DNA of 64,000 nucleotides from positions 2,494,501 to 2,558,500 of the forward strand of contig NZ_FLRH01000003.1 in NCBI RefSeq assembly GCF_900089585.1, read 5' to 3'. Below are positions 54,825 through 63,785 of the stretch, in pieces (positions within the stretch are counted from its first letter, which is position 1; each line of letters starts with the position of its first letter). Both the position numbers and the translations under genes were made by a program. This stretch comes from Micromonospora sediminicola (GTDB lineage Bacteria; Actinomycetota; Actinomycetes; Mycobacteriales; Micromonosporaceae). The notes under the pieces are model-generated. The model worked only from the letters and a program-made list of their open reading frames with translations, did not search any database and was not told where the DNA came from.

Positions 54825-56435
54825 CTACGCCCCCCGGCGCGCGTGGCGCGCCCGCGCGGTCAGCTCGGCCGCCAGCTCCCAGGCGTCGGTCAGGTCCCGG
54901 TCGACCGCCGCCGCGCCGGCCCCGCCGGCGGTGTCGGCGTGCACGGTGGCCAGCCGTAGCCGGCGCTGTGCCGGGCCCTGGGTGACCCGCACGCTCTGGA
55001 TCCGGGCGTACGGGACCAGCGTCAGCCGGCGGGTCAGCAGCCCGGAGCGGGCCACGAAGACCTCGTCGTCGAGGCCGGCGCCGACCGCCGCCCGGCTCAG
55101 CGGGCGCAGCCAGCGAGCACGCGGGGGCGGCGGCGTGGCGGGCAACGCCCCCAGCCGTACGCCGGGCAGCACCTCCGCCACGACCAGCTCGCCGGTGCCG
55201 GTGTCGCCGACCGGGAGCAGCCGGTCCGGGCGGTTGCGGTCGTCCGGCTCACCGGCCGAGTAGCCGGCCACCTCCAGCCGCAGCCGCAGCCAGCCCCTGA
55301 CCCGCCAGAGCAGCGGCCAGGTCACCCCGACGGTCTGCACCCGGTGCAGCGGCACGGTCTGCATCCGCGTCTCCAGCAGCCCGTTGTGCACCCGCAGGGT
55401 GCCGTCGTCGCGGTCCAGCCGGAAGCTCCAGTCGTCCAGCACCCGGCGGATCGGCTGGAGCAGCACACCGGCCATCGCGGTCAGCGTGCTGGCCACCGCG
55501 ATGAACGACCAGGAACCCTCGGACAGGAACTGCGCCACCACGAACGCCAGGCCGAACGGCAGCAGGAACGCCTGCGGCGTGAGCAGCTGGCTGACCAGCA
55601 GGTCCCGGTTGCGCACGGCGTGCAGCCGGCGGCCGGCCGGGGCGGGCGCGGGCGGCGTGGCCGGATCGGCGGGCGCGGACGCCGGCGCGCGACCGGCCAC
55701 GGCGAGCAGCCGCTGCCGCAGTGCGGTGGCCTCGGCCACGCTGAGATAGGCCAGCGGCGCCTCGGTCTTGCCCCCGCCGACCACCTCCAGCCGCAGCTCC
55801 GCCAGGCCGGTGAGCTGGGCCAGCAGCGGCCGGACCACCTCGACCGCCTGCAACCGTTCCAGCGGGATGGCCCGGGTGCGCCGCCACAGCAGCCCCTCGT
55901 GCACCCGCAGCTCCCGGCCGACCACGTGGTAGCCGGTGTTCCACCAGCTGATCACCGACAGCACGGTGGCGCCGAGGACGAAGACCGCGACGAGCGCGGC
56001 GAACCAGCCGAACCCGACCCGGGACAGCGTCGACCAGGAGAGCCCGGCGATCACCACGACCAGTGACTTCGCGCCGTGCACGGCGGGGCTCAACGGGTGC
56101 AGGCGCTGCCGCGGCTCCTCGCCGCCGGCCGGCGGACCCCACGGGCCGGGCGGGGGCGCGGCCGGCGCGGCCCACGGCCCGGCAGCCGGTCGCGGCCCGT
56201 ACCCCGGGTGTGGCGGCCCGTACCCCGGGTGTGGCGGCCCGTATCCCGGTTGCGGTCCGTGACCGGGCGGTGGTTCGTGGCCGGGCGGTGGTTCGTGGCC
56301 CGGCGGCGGGGCGGGCGGGCCGTAGCCGGTCGCGGGGGGCCAGGGGTGTCCGTTCGTCGTCGGCTCCGCATCGGCGGGCCGGTCCTCCCGGGGCGGGGGA
56401 GCGCCGCCGGACTCCGGCTCGCTCCGCCCGCTCAC
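54825..56435 (-). CDS. PH (YdbT-like) domain membrane protein
   Basis: Membrane protein of 536 residues. After a long Pro/Gly/His-rich N-terminal tail (to ~105) it has three bacterial PH-like (DUF304) modules with hydrophobic helices: around HVVGRELRVHEGLLWRRT, RVHNGLLETRMQTVPLHRVQ and FVARSGLLTRRLTLVPYARIQ. Such YdbT proteins pair with YdbS and have been linked to stress or bacteriocin tolerance; the exact job is unclear. GTG 56435 overlaps the stop of the preceding YdbS-like gene (GTGA). Confidence 0.87.
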   Translation of the reverse strand: MSGRSEPESGGAPPPREDRPADAEPTTNGHPWPPATGYGPPAPPPGHEPPPGHEPPPGHGPQPGYGPPHPGYGPPHPGYGPRPAAGPWAAPAAPPPGPWGPPAGGEEPRQRLHPLSPAVHGAKSLVVVIAGLSWSTLSRVGFGWFAALVAVFVLGATVLSVISWWNTGYHVVGRELRVHEGLLWRRTRAIPLERLQAVEVVRPLLAQLTGLAELRLEVVGGGKTEAPLAYLSVAEATALRQRLLAVAGRAPASAPADPATPPAPAPAGRRLHAVRNRDLLVSQLLTPQAFLLPFGLAFVVAQFLSEGSWSFIAVASTLTAMAGVLLQPIRRVLDDWSFRLDRDDGTLRVHNGLLETRMQTVPLHRVQTVGVTWPLLWRVRGWLRLRLEVAGYSAGEPDDRNRPDRLLPVGDTGTGELVVAEVLPGVRLGALPATPPPPRARWLRPLSRAAVGAGLDDEVFVARSGLLTRRLTLVPYARIQSVRVTQGPAQRRLRLATVHADTAGGAGAAAVDRDLTDAWELAAELTARARHARRGA

Positions 56436-56959
56436 AGGCCCTCCGCCCGGTCCTCGCCCAACGCGGTCAACCGGTCCCGCAGCCGGGACGCCTCGGCCGG
56501 GCGCAGGCCGGGCACCCGGGCGTCGCTGGCCGCCGCGGCGGTGTGCAGCTGCACCGTGGCCAGGTCGAAGGCGCGCTCCAGCGGACCCGCGCTCACGTCG
56601 ACGAACTGCATCCGGGAGTACGGCACGATGGAGAGCCGCCGGACCAGCAGCCCGTGCCGGACGAGCAGGTCGTCGTCGCGTTCGGCGTACCCCCAGGCGC
56701 GGACCGCGCGCACGATGGTGACCGCGCGCCACGCGGACAGCAGCAGCGCCACGCCGATCGCGGCGCCGAGCAGCCAGTGCCCGGCGACGGCCCAGATCAC
56801 GCCGAGCACCACCAGCGCCACGGCCAGCAGGATGCCGAGCCGGATCAGCTCCACCCAGATCAGGTCGCGGGAGATCGGCTGCCAGCGGACCGTCTCCGGC
56901 CAGGGCTCCAGCGGCCCGGGCGGAGTGGGCGGCGGGCCGGCGCGGTCGGCACCGGTCAC
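56432..56959 (-). CDS. PH (YdbS-like) domain membrane protein
   Basis: Protein of 175 residues: two helices (LIRLGILLAVALVVLGVIWA and WLLGAAIGVALLLSAW) and one PH-like DUF304 module, DDDLLVRHGLLVRRLSIVPYSRMQ. It forms a coupled pair with the YdbT-like gene. The start is uncertain: GTG 56959 is used, but a 19-codon frame from GTG 57015 ends exactly across this start, and a one-base shift there would give a longer N-terminus. Promoter and operon start are probably at the small zinc-type gene upstream. Confidence 0.8.
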   Translation of the reverse strand: MTGADRAGPPPTPPGPLEPWPETVRWQPISRDLIWVELIRLGILLAVALVVLGVIWAVAGHWLLGAAIGVALLLSAWRAVTIVRAVRAWGYAERDDDLLVRHGLLVRRLSIVPYSRMQFVDVSAGPLERAFDLATVQLHTAAAASDARVPGLRPAEASRLRDRLTALGEDRAEGL

Positions 56960-57011
56960 CGGGCGGACCCGCCGTGGCGGCGGACGGCGCGTGGTCGGAC
57001 GGTCTGCTCGT

Positions 57012-57239
57012 TCACGATTCGAGCGTAGGCGATTCCGGCAGCGGCACCACCTCGCGCAGGAAGCCGCGCGCGTCGAGGAAGTCACCGAGCGAGGCGCGGT
57101 GCGCCGGGCAGGCCAGCCAGGTCTTGCGCCGCTCGGGGGCGTGCAGCCGGGGATTGTGCCAGCGCAGCTGGAACACCGCGGGGGCGCGACATCCCCGCGC
57201 CGAGCAGATCAGCGCCTGGTCCGGGATGGGAGTCGTCAC
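57012..57239 (-). CDS. small Cys/His zinc-ribbon-like protein
   Basis: Protein of 75 residues with LICSARGCRAPAVFQLRWHNPRLH, then KTWLACPAHRASLGDFLDARGFL. The Cys and His spacing (C-x4-C, then C-x2-H) suggests a zinc-binding fold. Similar small proteins lie beside YdbS/YdbT genes in actinomycetes as I recall. Function unknown. GTG 57239 is chosen. Its stop overlaps a GTG (GTGA), consistent with coupling to the PH genes. Confidence 0.72.
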   Translation of the reverse strand: MTTPIPDQALICSARGCRAPAVFQLRWHNPRLHAPERRKTWLACPAHRASLGDFLDARGFLREVVPLPESPTLES

Positions 57240-57478
57240 CGGGGCGAGTCTAGGGCCGCACGCCGGAAGTTTGAGCGCCGGGCGGCCACGGGGGGAGCCG
57301 CCCGGCGACGGGGTGAATCGTACACACGCCGGACCCCTTGTTGTCCACCCGTGTTCAGCGTTTTCCGCGCGGTGGGACGGCGCGGCGGAATCGTGCCTCT
57401 CCCGCCCTCGGCTCTCAGCTAGGCATGACAGTCTTAACGCGCACCACGCCACGACGACGACCCAGCTGTGGAGGACCG

Positions 57479-58585
57479 GTGGCCCAGCCGACCACGCCCG
57501 ACGTGCCGAACCCGACCGAGGCGGCGCCGGACGCGCCGCCGCCGGCGACCACCACGCCGGCGCAGGACGCCACGCTGCTGGAGCGGGCGCTGTTCGAGAT
57601 CAAACGGGTGATCGTCGGCCAGGACCGGATGGTCGAGCGGATGTTCGTCGCGCTGCTGGCCCGCGGGCACTGCCTGCTGGAGGGCGTGCCCGGGGTGGCC
57701 AAGACGCTCGCCGTGGAGACCCTGGCCCGGGTGGTCGGCGGTTCCTTCGCCCGGGTGCAGTTCACCCCGGACCTGGTGCCCGCCGACATCATGGGCACGC
57801 GGATCTACCGGCAGTCCAGCGAGAAGTTCGACGTCGAGCTGGGCCCGGTCTTCGTCAACTTCCTGCTCGCCGACGAGATCAACCGCGCGCCGGCCAAGGT
57901 CCAGTCGGCGCTGCTGGAGGTGATGAGCGAGCGGCAGGTCTCCATCGGCGGCGAGAGTCACCGGGTGCCCGACCCGTTCCTGGTGATGGCCACCCAGAAC
58001 CCGATCGAGCAGGAGGGCGTCTACCCGCTGCCCGAGGCGCAGCGGGACCGCTTCCTCATGAAGATCGTGGTGGGTTACCCCACCGACGCCGAGGAGCGCG
58101 AGATCGTCTACCGGATGGGCGTGGCGCCACCGGAGCCGACCCGGGTGTTCGACACCCCGGACCTGATCGCCCTGCAGCACAAGGCCGACCAGGTCTTCGT
58201 GCACAACGCGCTGGTCGACTACGCGGTCCGGCTTGTGCTCGCCACCCGCGCCCCGGCCGAGCACGGCATGCCCGACGTGGCCCAGCTCATCCAGTACGGC
58301 GCCAGCCCGCGTGCCTCGCTCGGCCTGGTCCGGGCCACCCGCGCGCTGGCGCTGCTGCGCGGCCGGGACTACGCCCTGCCGCAGGACGTGCAGGACATCG
58401 CGCCGGACATCCTGCGCCACCGGCTGGTGCTCAGCTACGACGCGCTCGCCGACGACGTGCCGGCCGACCACATCGTGCACCGGGTGATGTCGACCATTCC
58501 GCTGCCCGCGGTCGCGCCCCGCCAGCAGGCCACGCCACCACCGGTGGCCGTGCCGCACAACGGTTGGCCCGGGCAGCGGCCGTGA
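57479..58585 (+). CDS. moxR: MoxR-family AAA+ ATPase
   Basis: AAA+ ATPase of 368 residues; MoxR proteins act as chaperones that assemble complexes together with VWA proteins. Walker A is EGVPGVAKT near residue 72, Walker B LLADEINRAP near residue 135 and sensor 1 ATQNPIEQEG near residue 172. GTG 57479 has GGAGGA just upstream; an in-frame ATG 57425 is possible. It overlaps the DUF58 gene (GTGA), which overlaps the VWA gene (ATGA). The order matches Rv1479-Rv1481 of M. tuberculosis as I recall, followed there too by fabG1-inhA-hemZ. Confidence 0.93.
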   Translation: MAQPTTPDVPNPTEAAPDAPPPATTTPAQDATLLERALFEIKRVIVGQDRMVERMFVALLARGHCLLEGVPGVAKTLAVETLARVVGGSFARVQFTPDLVPADIMGTRIYRQSSEKFDVELGPVFVNFLLADEINRAPAKVQSALLEVMSERQVSIGGESHRVPDPFLVMATQNPIEQEGVYPLPEAQRDRFLMKIVVGYPTDAEEREIVYRMGVAPPEPTRVFDTPDLIALQHKADQVFVHNALVDYAVRLVLATRAPAEHGMPDVAQLIQYGASPRASLGLVRATRALALLRGRDYALPQDVQDIAPDILRHRLVLSYDALADDVPADHIVHRVMSTIPLPAVAPRQQATPPPVAVPHNGWPGQRP

Positions 58586-59556
58586 CCCCGCCCACCCGGC
58601 TGCCGGCCACCGGCGACCGCTCGGGCGCCGTACTGGCCCGGCTGCAGCTCATGGTCACCCGCAAACTGGACGGGCTGCTCCAGGGCGACTACGCCGGCCT
58701 GCTGCCCGGCCCGGGCAGCGAGGCGGGGGAGTCCCGGGAGTACCGCCCCGGCGACGACGTCCGCCGGATGGACTGGCCGGTCACCGCCCGCACCACCATG
58801 CCGCACGTGCGGCGTACGGTGGCCGACCGCGAGCTGGAGACCTGGCTGGCGGTCGACCTGTCGGCCAGCCTCGACTTCGGCACCGGGCGGTGGCTCAAGC
58901 GGGACGTGGCGGTCGCCGCGGTGGCCGCGCTGGCCCACCTCACCGTGCGCGGCGGCAACCGGATCGGCGCGGTGGTCGGCACCGGGGCGCCGGCGACGCC
59001 CGGCCGGTGGCGGGGCGGCTCCCCGCCCGCCGGGCCGGGCTCGCTGCACCGGCTGCCCGCCCGGGCCGGGCGGAAGGAGGCGCAGGGCCTGCTGCGGGCG
59101 GTCGCCGGCACCGAGATCCAGCCCGGCCGCAGCGACCTCGGCGCGCTGGTGGACATGCTCAACCGGCCGCCGCGCCGGCGGGGCGTCGCGGTGGTGATCT
59201 CCGACTTCCTGTCCCCGCCGCAGCAGTGGGGTCGCCCGCTGCGCAAGCTGCGGGTCCGGCACGACGTGCTGGCCGTCGAGATCGTCGACCCGCGTGAACT
59301 GGAACTGCCCGACGTGGGCGTGCTGCCGGTCGTCGACCCGGAGAGCGGGGAGCTGCACGAGGTGCAGACCGCCGACCCGGGGCTGCGCCGCCGCTACGCC
59401 GAGGCGGCGGCCGCCCAGCGCGGGGCGATCGCCGCCGAGCTGCGCGCCGCCGGCGCGGCTCACCTGCGCCTGCGTACCGACCGAGACTGGCTGCTGGACA
59501 TGGTGCGTTTCGTCGCCGCGCAGCGGCACGCCCGTACCCGAGGGACGACCCGATGA
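58582..59556 (+). CDS. DUF58 domain protein
   Basis: Protein of 324 residues of the DUF58 family, found beside moxR in most bacteria. The diagnostic ESREYRPGDDVRRMDWPVTART segment is split at residues 49-70, and a VWA-like strand (ETWLAVDLSASLDFG) near residue 92 carries a partial metal site. No membrane segment is seen. It probably bridges the ATPase and the VWA protein. GTG start overlaps the moxR stop. Confidence 0.93.
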   Translation: MTPPTRLPATGDRSGAVLARLQLMVTRKLDGLLQGDYAGLLPGPGSEAGESREYRPGDDVRRMDWPVTARTTMPHVRRTVADRELETWLAVDLSASLDFGTGRWLKRDVAVAAVAALAHLTVRGGNRIGAVVGTGAPATPGRWRGGSPPAGPGSLHRLPARAGRKEAQGLLRAVAGTEIQPGRSDLGALVDMLNRPPRRRGVAVVISDFLSPPQQWGRPLRKLRVRHDVLAVEIVDPRELELPDVGVLPVVDPESGELHEVQTADPGLRRRYAEAAAAQRGAIAAELRAAGAAHLRLRTDRDWLLDMVRFVAAQRHARTRGTTR

Positions 59557-60503
59557 TCCGATTTCTGCAACCGTGGTGGCTGCTGGCCGTGCTGCCGGTG
59601 CTCGCCCTCGCCGCCGCGTACGTCTGGCGGCAGCTGCACCGCCGGCAGTACGCGTTGCGCTTCACCAACGTGGACCTGCTGCGCACGCTCGCGCCCAAGG
59701 GGCTCGGCTGGCGGCGGCACGCCGCGGCCACCGCGTTCCTGCTCTGCCTGCTGGTGCTGGCCACCGGGCTGGCCCGGCCGGCGATCGACACCCGGGAGCC
59801 GCTGGAACGGGCCACCGTGATGCTCGCCATCGACGTGTCGCTGTCCATGCAGGCCGACGACGTGGCGCCGAACCGACTGGAGGCGGCGCAGGAGGCCGCG
59901 AAGCAGTTCGTCGGGGAGCTGCCGGAGAGCTACAACCTGGGGCTGGTCTCGTTCGCCAAGTCGGCCAACGTGCTGGTGCCGCCGACCAAGGACCGGGGCG
60001 CGGTGACCACCGCCATCGACGGGCTGGTGCTGGCCGAGGCCACCGCCACCGGTGAGGCGGTCTTCACCTGCCTGGAGGCGATCCGGTCGGTGCCGGCCGA
60101 CGGCGCCGCCGGCATCCCGCCCGCCCGGATCGTGCTGCTCTCCGACGGCTACCGCACGTCGGGCCGGTCGGTGGAGGAGGCGGCCGCGGCGGCGCAGGCG
60201 GCGAACGTGCCGGTCTCCACCATCGCCTTCGGCACCGACTCGGGCCAGGTCGACATCGGCGGCCAGCTCCAGCGGGTGCCGGTGGACCGCAGCGCGCTCT
60301 CCCAACTGGCGGAGACGACCCAGGGCTTCTTCTACGAGGCCGCGTCGGTGAGCGAGCTGAAACAGGTCTACCAGGACATGGGCAGCTCGATCGGCTACCG
60401 CACCGAGCCCCGCGAGATCACCCAGTGGTACGCGGGGATCGCGTTGCTCCTGGCGCTCTGCGCCGGTGGGCTGAGCCTGCTCTGGACGTCCCGCCTGATC
60501 TGA
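59553..60503 (+). CDS. VWA domain membrane protein (BatA-like)
   Basis: Membrane protein of 316 residues. Helices near residues 8-25 and 55-75 and a last helix near 290-310 anchor a VWA domain outside or inside the membrane; the metal-ion site is AIDVSLSMQADD near residue 90 (DxSxS). It is homologous to Rv1481/BatA-type proteins and belongs to the moxR complex thought to act on envelope integrity. ATG overlaps the DUF58 stop. Confidence 0.93.
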   Translation: MIRFLQPWWLLAVLPVLALAAAYVWRQLHRRQYALRFTNVDLLRTLAPKGLGWRRHAAATAFLLCLLVLATGLARPAIDTREPLERATVMLAIDVSLSMQADDVAPNRLEAAQEAAKQFVGELPESYNLGLVSFAKSANVLVPPTKDRGAVTTAIDGLVLAEATATGEAVFTCLEAIRSVPADGAAGIPPARIVLLSDGYRTSGRSVEEAAAAAQAANVPVSTIAFGTDSGQVDIGGQLQRVPVDRSALSQLAETTQGFFYEAASVSELKQVYQDMGSSIGYRTEPREITQWYAGIALLLALCAGGLSLLWTSRLI

Positions 60504-60525
60504 GCCGGGCGCGGGTCGGCGGCGG

Positions 60526-60612
60526 TCAGTGACCGCCGCCGGCCAGCACGAACAGGACGGCCACCCAGACGGCGGCGAGAGTGAAGCCCAGCGGGGCGGC
60601 GTAACGGCTCAT
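60526..60612 (-). CDS. 28-aa single-helix membrane peptide
   Basis: ATG 60612, GGAGCA 6-7 bases upstream, 28 codons: MSRYAAPLGFTLAAVWVAVL then FVLAGGGH. A single hydrophobic helix with a basic start and a short His end. It lies convergent to the VWA gene. Small proteins like this are often missed; the composition and ribosome site make it credible, but there is no homology I can cite. The stretch 60613-61086 holds a further short minus-strand ORF, a fabG promoter palindrome and nothing else I can name. Confidence 0.55.
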   Translation of the reverse strand: MSRYAAPLGFTLAAVWVAVLFVLAGGGH

Positions 60613-60793
60613 GATTGTGCTCCGTGGCGACGGTCGGCCCGGTGACGCGGGCCGCAGGGTGGACCGGGAGGGACGCACACGAAGTCGTGACCGGGTGCTC
60701 CGCCGCGCGGCAGGGCCGATCCCGGCGCGGGCCGGGGAGCGGATGCGGTGCGGGGGGCGGGAAGCGGGTCAGCCGCGTCGACCGAGCCGTGGC

Positions 60794-60847
60794 TCAGCGG
60801 GGCTGACGGTGGGCCCGGCCACGACTGGGAGGATCGCTATCTCGCAC
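60794..60847 (-). CDS. 17-codon ORF with 16S-matching SD
   Basis: GTG 60847 is preceded by AGGAGGTGATC (60851-60861), the full complement of the 16S rRNA 3' end, at 3 bases spacing. The frame encodes VRDSDPPSRGRAHRQPR. A TACGAT-like -10 lies about 65 bases upstream. It could be a leader peptide for the 28-aa membrane peptide about 180 bases downstream on the same strand. Low confidence as a gene, interesting as a signal. Confidence 0.3.
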   Translation of the reverse strand: MRDSDPPSRGRAHRQPR

Positions 60848-61026
60848 AGCGATCACCTCCTGCGTTCGGCGGGGCCCGGAGCGCGGGCGCAGAACGGCCC
60901 GCAGACGCGATCATCGTACACCCGGGGTGGGTCGGGCGCGCGCTCGGCCGACCGGCCCCGGGTGACCCCCGCCGAGCGGTGGATGCCCGCCGGCCGCGCG
61001 CGTCGCTGACCTGGTCGGGTTAGCGC

Positions 61027-61040
61027 TTACCTGTCGGTAA
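61027..61040 (+). promoter_or_regulatory. palindrome in fabG promoter region
   Basis: TTACCTGTCGGTAA, arms TTACC/GGTAA with a 4-base centre, 46 bases before the fabG start. The form suits a TetR-type fatty-acid regulator. Confidence 0.45.
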
Positions 61041-61047
61041 CCCCTAG

Positions 61048-61791
<744 letters not shown>

Positions 61792-61815
61792 GAGAGAGCA
61801 CGGAGGAACTGCGCA

Positions 61816-62583
61816 ATGTCCGGACTCCTGGCCGGTAAGCGGCTGCTGGTCACCGGCGTCATCACCGACGCCTCGATCGCCTTCTCCGTGGCGAAGCTCG
61901 CCCAGGAGAACGGCGCCCAGGTCGTGCTCACCGGCTACGGTCGGCTCTCCCTGGTGGAGCGGATCGCCAAGCGCCTGCCCGAGCCGGCCCCGGTGATCGA
62001 GCTGGACGTCACGAACGACGAGCACCTCGCCGGCCTGACCGACCGGGTACGCGAGCACGTTGACGGCCTGGACGGGGTGGTGCACTCGATCGGGTTCGCC
62101 CCGCAGAGCTGCCTCGGCGGCGGCTTCCTCGACGCGCCGTGGGCGGACGTGGCGACCGCGCTCCAGGTCTCCACCTACTCCTACAAGTCCCTCGCCATGG
62201 CGGCGCTGCCGCTGATGTCCTCCGGCGGCGCGGTGGTGGGCCTCACGTTCGACGCGACCAAGGCCTGGCCGGTCTACGACTGGATGGGCGTGGCCAAGGC
62301 CGGCCTGGAGTCCGCCTCCCGCTACCTGGCGCTGCACCTGGGCAAGCAGGGCATCCGCAGCAACCTGGTGGCCGCCGGGCCGCTGCGCACCATCGCGGCC
62401 AAGTCGATCCCCGGGTTCGACCAGTTCGAGGAGGCGTGGGCCCAGCGGGCCCCGCTGGGCTGGGACCTCACCGACCAGGAGCCGGCCGCGCGGGCCTGCC
62501 TGGCGCTGCTCTCCGACTGGTTCCCGGCCACCACCGGCGAGATCGTGCACGTCGACGGCGGCTACCACGCCATCGGCGCCTGA
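61816..62583 (+). CDS. inhA: enoyl-ACP reductase (NADH)
   Basis: Enoyl-ACP reductase of 255 residues, the last step of the fatty-acid elongation cycle, InhA/FabI type. The cofactor region is LLVTGVITDASIAFSVAKLA near residue 9, and the catalytic set is YDWMGVAKAG (Tyr-x6-Lys) near residue 156. ATG 61816 with CGGAGGA upstream. A GGGGCCCC hairpin repeat follows the stop. The gene order fabG-inhA-hemH is that of M. tuberculosis. Confidence 0.95.
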   Translation: MSGLLAGKRLLVTGVITDASIAFSVAKLAQENGAQVVLTGYGRLSLVERIAKRLPEPAPVIELDVTNDEHLAGLTDRVREHVDGLDGVVHSIGFAPQSCLGGGFLDAPWADVATALQVSTYSYKSLAMAALPLMSSGGAVVGLTFDATKAWPVYDWMGVAKAGLESASRYLALHLGKQGIRSNLVAAGPLRTIAAKSIPGFDQFEEAWAQRAPLGWDLTDQEPAARACLALLSDWFPATTGEIVHVDGGYHAIGA

Positions 62584-62587
62584 GGTG

Positions 62588-62638
62588 TAAGGAGGGGCCC
62601 CTTGTTAACGCATTCTGCATAACAAGGGGCCCCTCCTA
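62588..62638. repeat. GGGGCCCC interspersed repeat, copy D; hairpin
   Basis: AAGGAGGGGCCCCTTGTTA and its near-complement TAACAAGGGGCCCCTCCT face each other across CGCATTCTGCA. A long stem between inhA and hemH on the same strand; it may attenuate read-through into hemH. Confidence 0.83.
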
Positions 62639-62717
62639 ACATTGCCCGCTCGGGCGTTACCGCCATGAGCCGGGGGCGTCGCACGAGCGTCACGGCGGGC
62701 GGGGAAGAATAGGGGCC

Positions 62718-63749
62718 ATGGCGTACGACGCGTTGGTGCTGGTCTCCTTCGGTGGTCCCGAGCGGCCCGAGGACGTGCTCCCCTTCCTGCAGAACGTCAC
62801 CCGGGGGCGGGGCGTGCCGCCGGAGCGGCTGGCCGAGGTGGCCGAGCACTACCTGCACTTCGGTGGGGTGTCCCCGATCAACCAGCAGTGCCGCGACCTG
62901 CTCGCGGCGATCCGGGAGGACTTCGCCGCCAACGGCGTCGACCTGCCGGTCTACTGGGGCAACCGCAACTGGGACCCGATGCTCGCCGACACGGTGGCGC
63001 GGATGCGCGACGACGGGGTCACCCGGGCGCTGGCGTTCGTCACCAGCGCATACGGCGGCTACTCCTCCTGCCGGCAGTACCAGGAGGACATCGCCTCGGC
63101 GCGGGCCGCGGTCGGCCCGGACGCCCCGCTGATCGAGAAGCTGCGCCAGTTCTGGGACCACCCGGGCTTCGTCGAGCCGCACGCCGACGCGGTCCGCGCC
63201 GCGCTCGCCCAGCTCGACCCCGCGAAGCGGGACAGCACCCGGCTGGTCTTCACCGCGCACTCGATCCCGGCCTCGGCGGCCGCCACCGCCGGCCCGCACG
63301 GCGGCCGGTACACCGCCCAGTTGGAGGAGACCGCGCGGCTGGTGCACGCCGCCGCGGCCCCGGACCTGCCGTACGACCTGGTCTGGCAGAGCCGGTCCGG
63401 CCCGCCGCAGGTGCCGTGGCTGGAGCCGGACATCAACGACCACCTGACCAGCCTGGCCGAGCAGGGCGTGACCGGCGTGGTGGTGAGCCCGATCGGCTTC
63501 GTCTCCGACCACCTGGAGGTGGTCTGGGACCTGGACACCGAGGCGCTGGAGACGGCCAAGCAGCTCGGCCTGGACTTCGTCCGCGCCGGCACGCCGGGCA
63601 CCGACCCACGGTTCGTGGCGATGGTCCGGGAGCTGGTCGCGGAGCGCACCGCTCCCGACGGGGAGCGGCTGCGCCGCCGCCTCGGCGAACTGCCGGCCTG
63701 GGACACCTGCCCGGCGCTGTGCTGCGTGCCCGCGGCCCGCCGGCCCTGA
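62718..63749 (+). CDS. hemH: ferrochelatase (coproporphyrin type)
   Basis: Ferrochelatase of 343 residues, inserting iron into a porphyrin; in actinobacteria the substrate is coproporphyrin III (CpfC). LVSFGGPERPEDVLPFL at the start, the metal-site His in FTAHSIPASAA near residue 178 and Glu in SDHLEVVWDLDTEA near residue 262 are visible. A Cys pair near the C-terminus (TCPALCCVP) may hold a [2Fe-2S] cluster as in related enzymes. ATG 62718. Adjacent to inhA as in mycobacteria. Confidence 0.95.
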   Translation: MAYDALVLVSFGGPERPEDVLPFLQNVTRGRGVPPERLAEVAEHYLHFGGVSPINQQCRDLLAAIREDFAANGVDLPVYWGNRNWDPMLADTVARMRDDGVTRALAFVTSAYGGYSSCRQYQEDIASARAAVGPDAPLIEKLRQFWDHPGFVEPHADAVRAALAQLDPAKRDSTRLVFTAHSIPASAAATAGPHGGRYTAQLEETARLVHAAAAPDLPYDLVWQSRSGPPQVPWLEPDINDHLTSLAEQGVTGVVVSPIGFVSDHLEVVWDLDTEALETAKQLGLDFVRAGTPGTDPRFVAMVRELVAERTAPDGERLRRRLGELPAWDTCPALCCVPAARRP

Positions 63750-63785
63750 GCCCGACCGACCACCGACACCCCTGGGGACGACACG

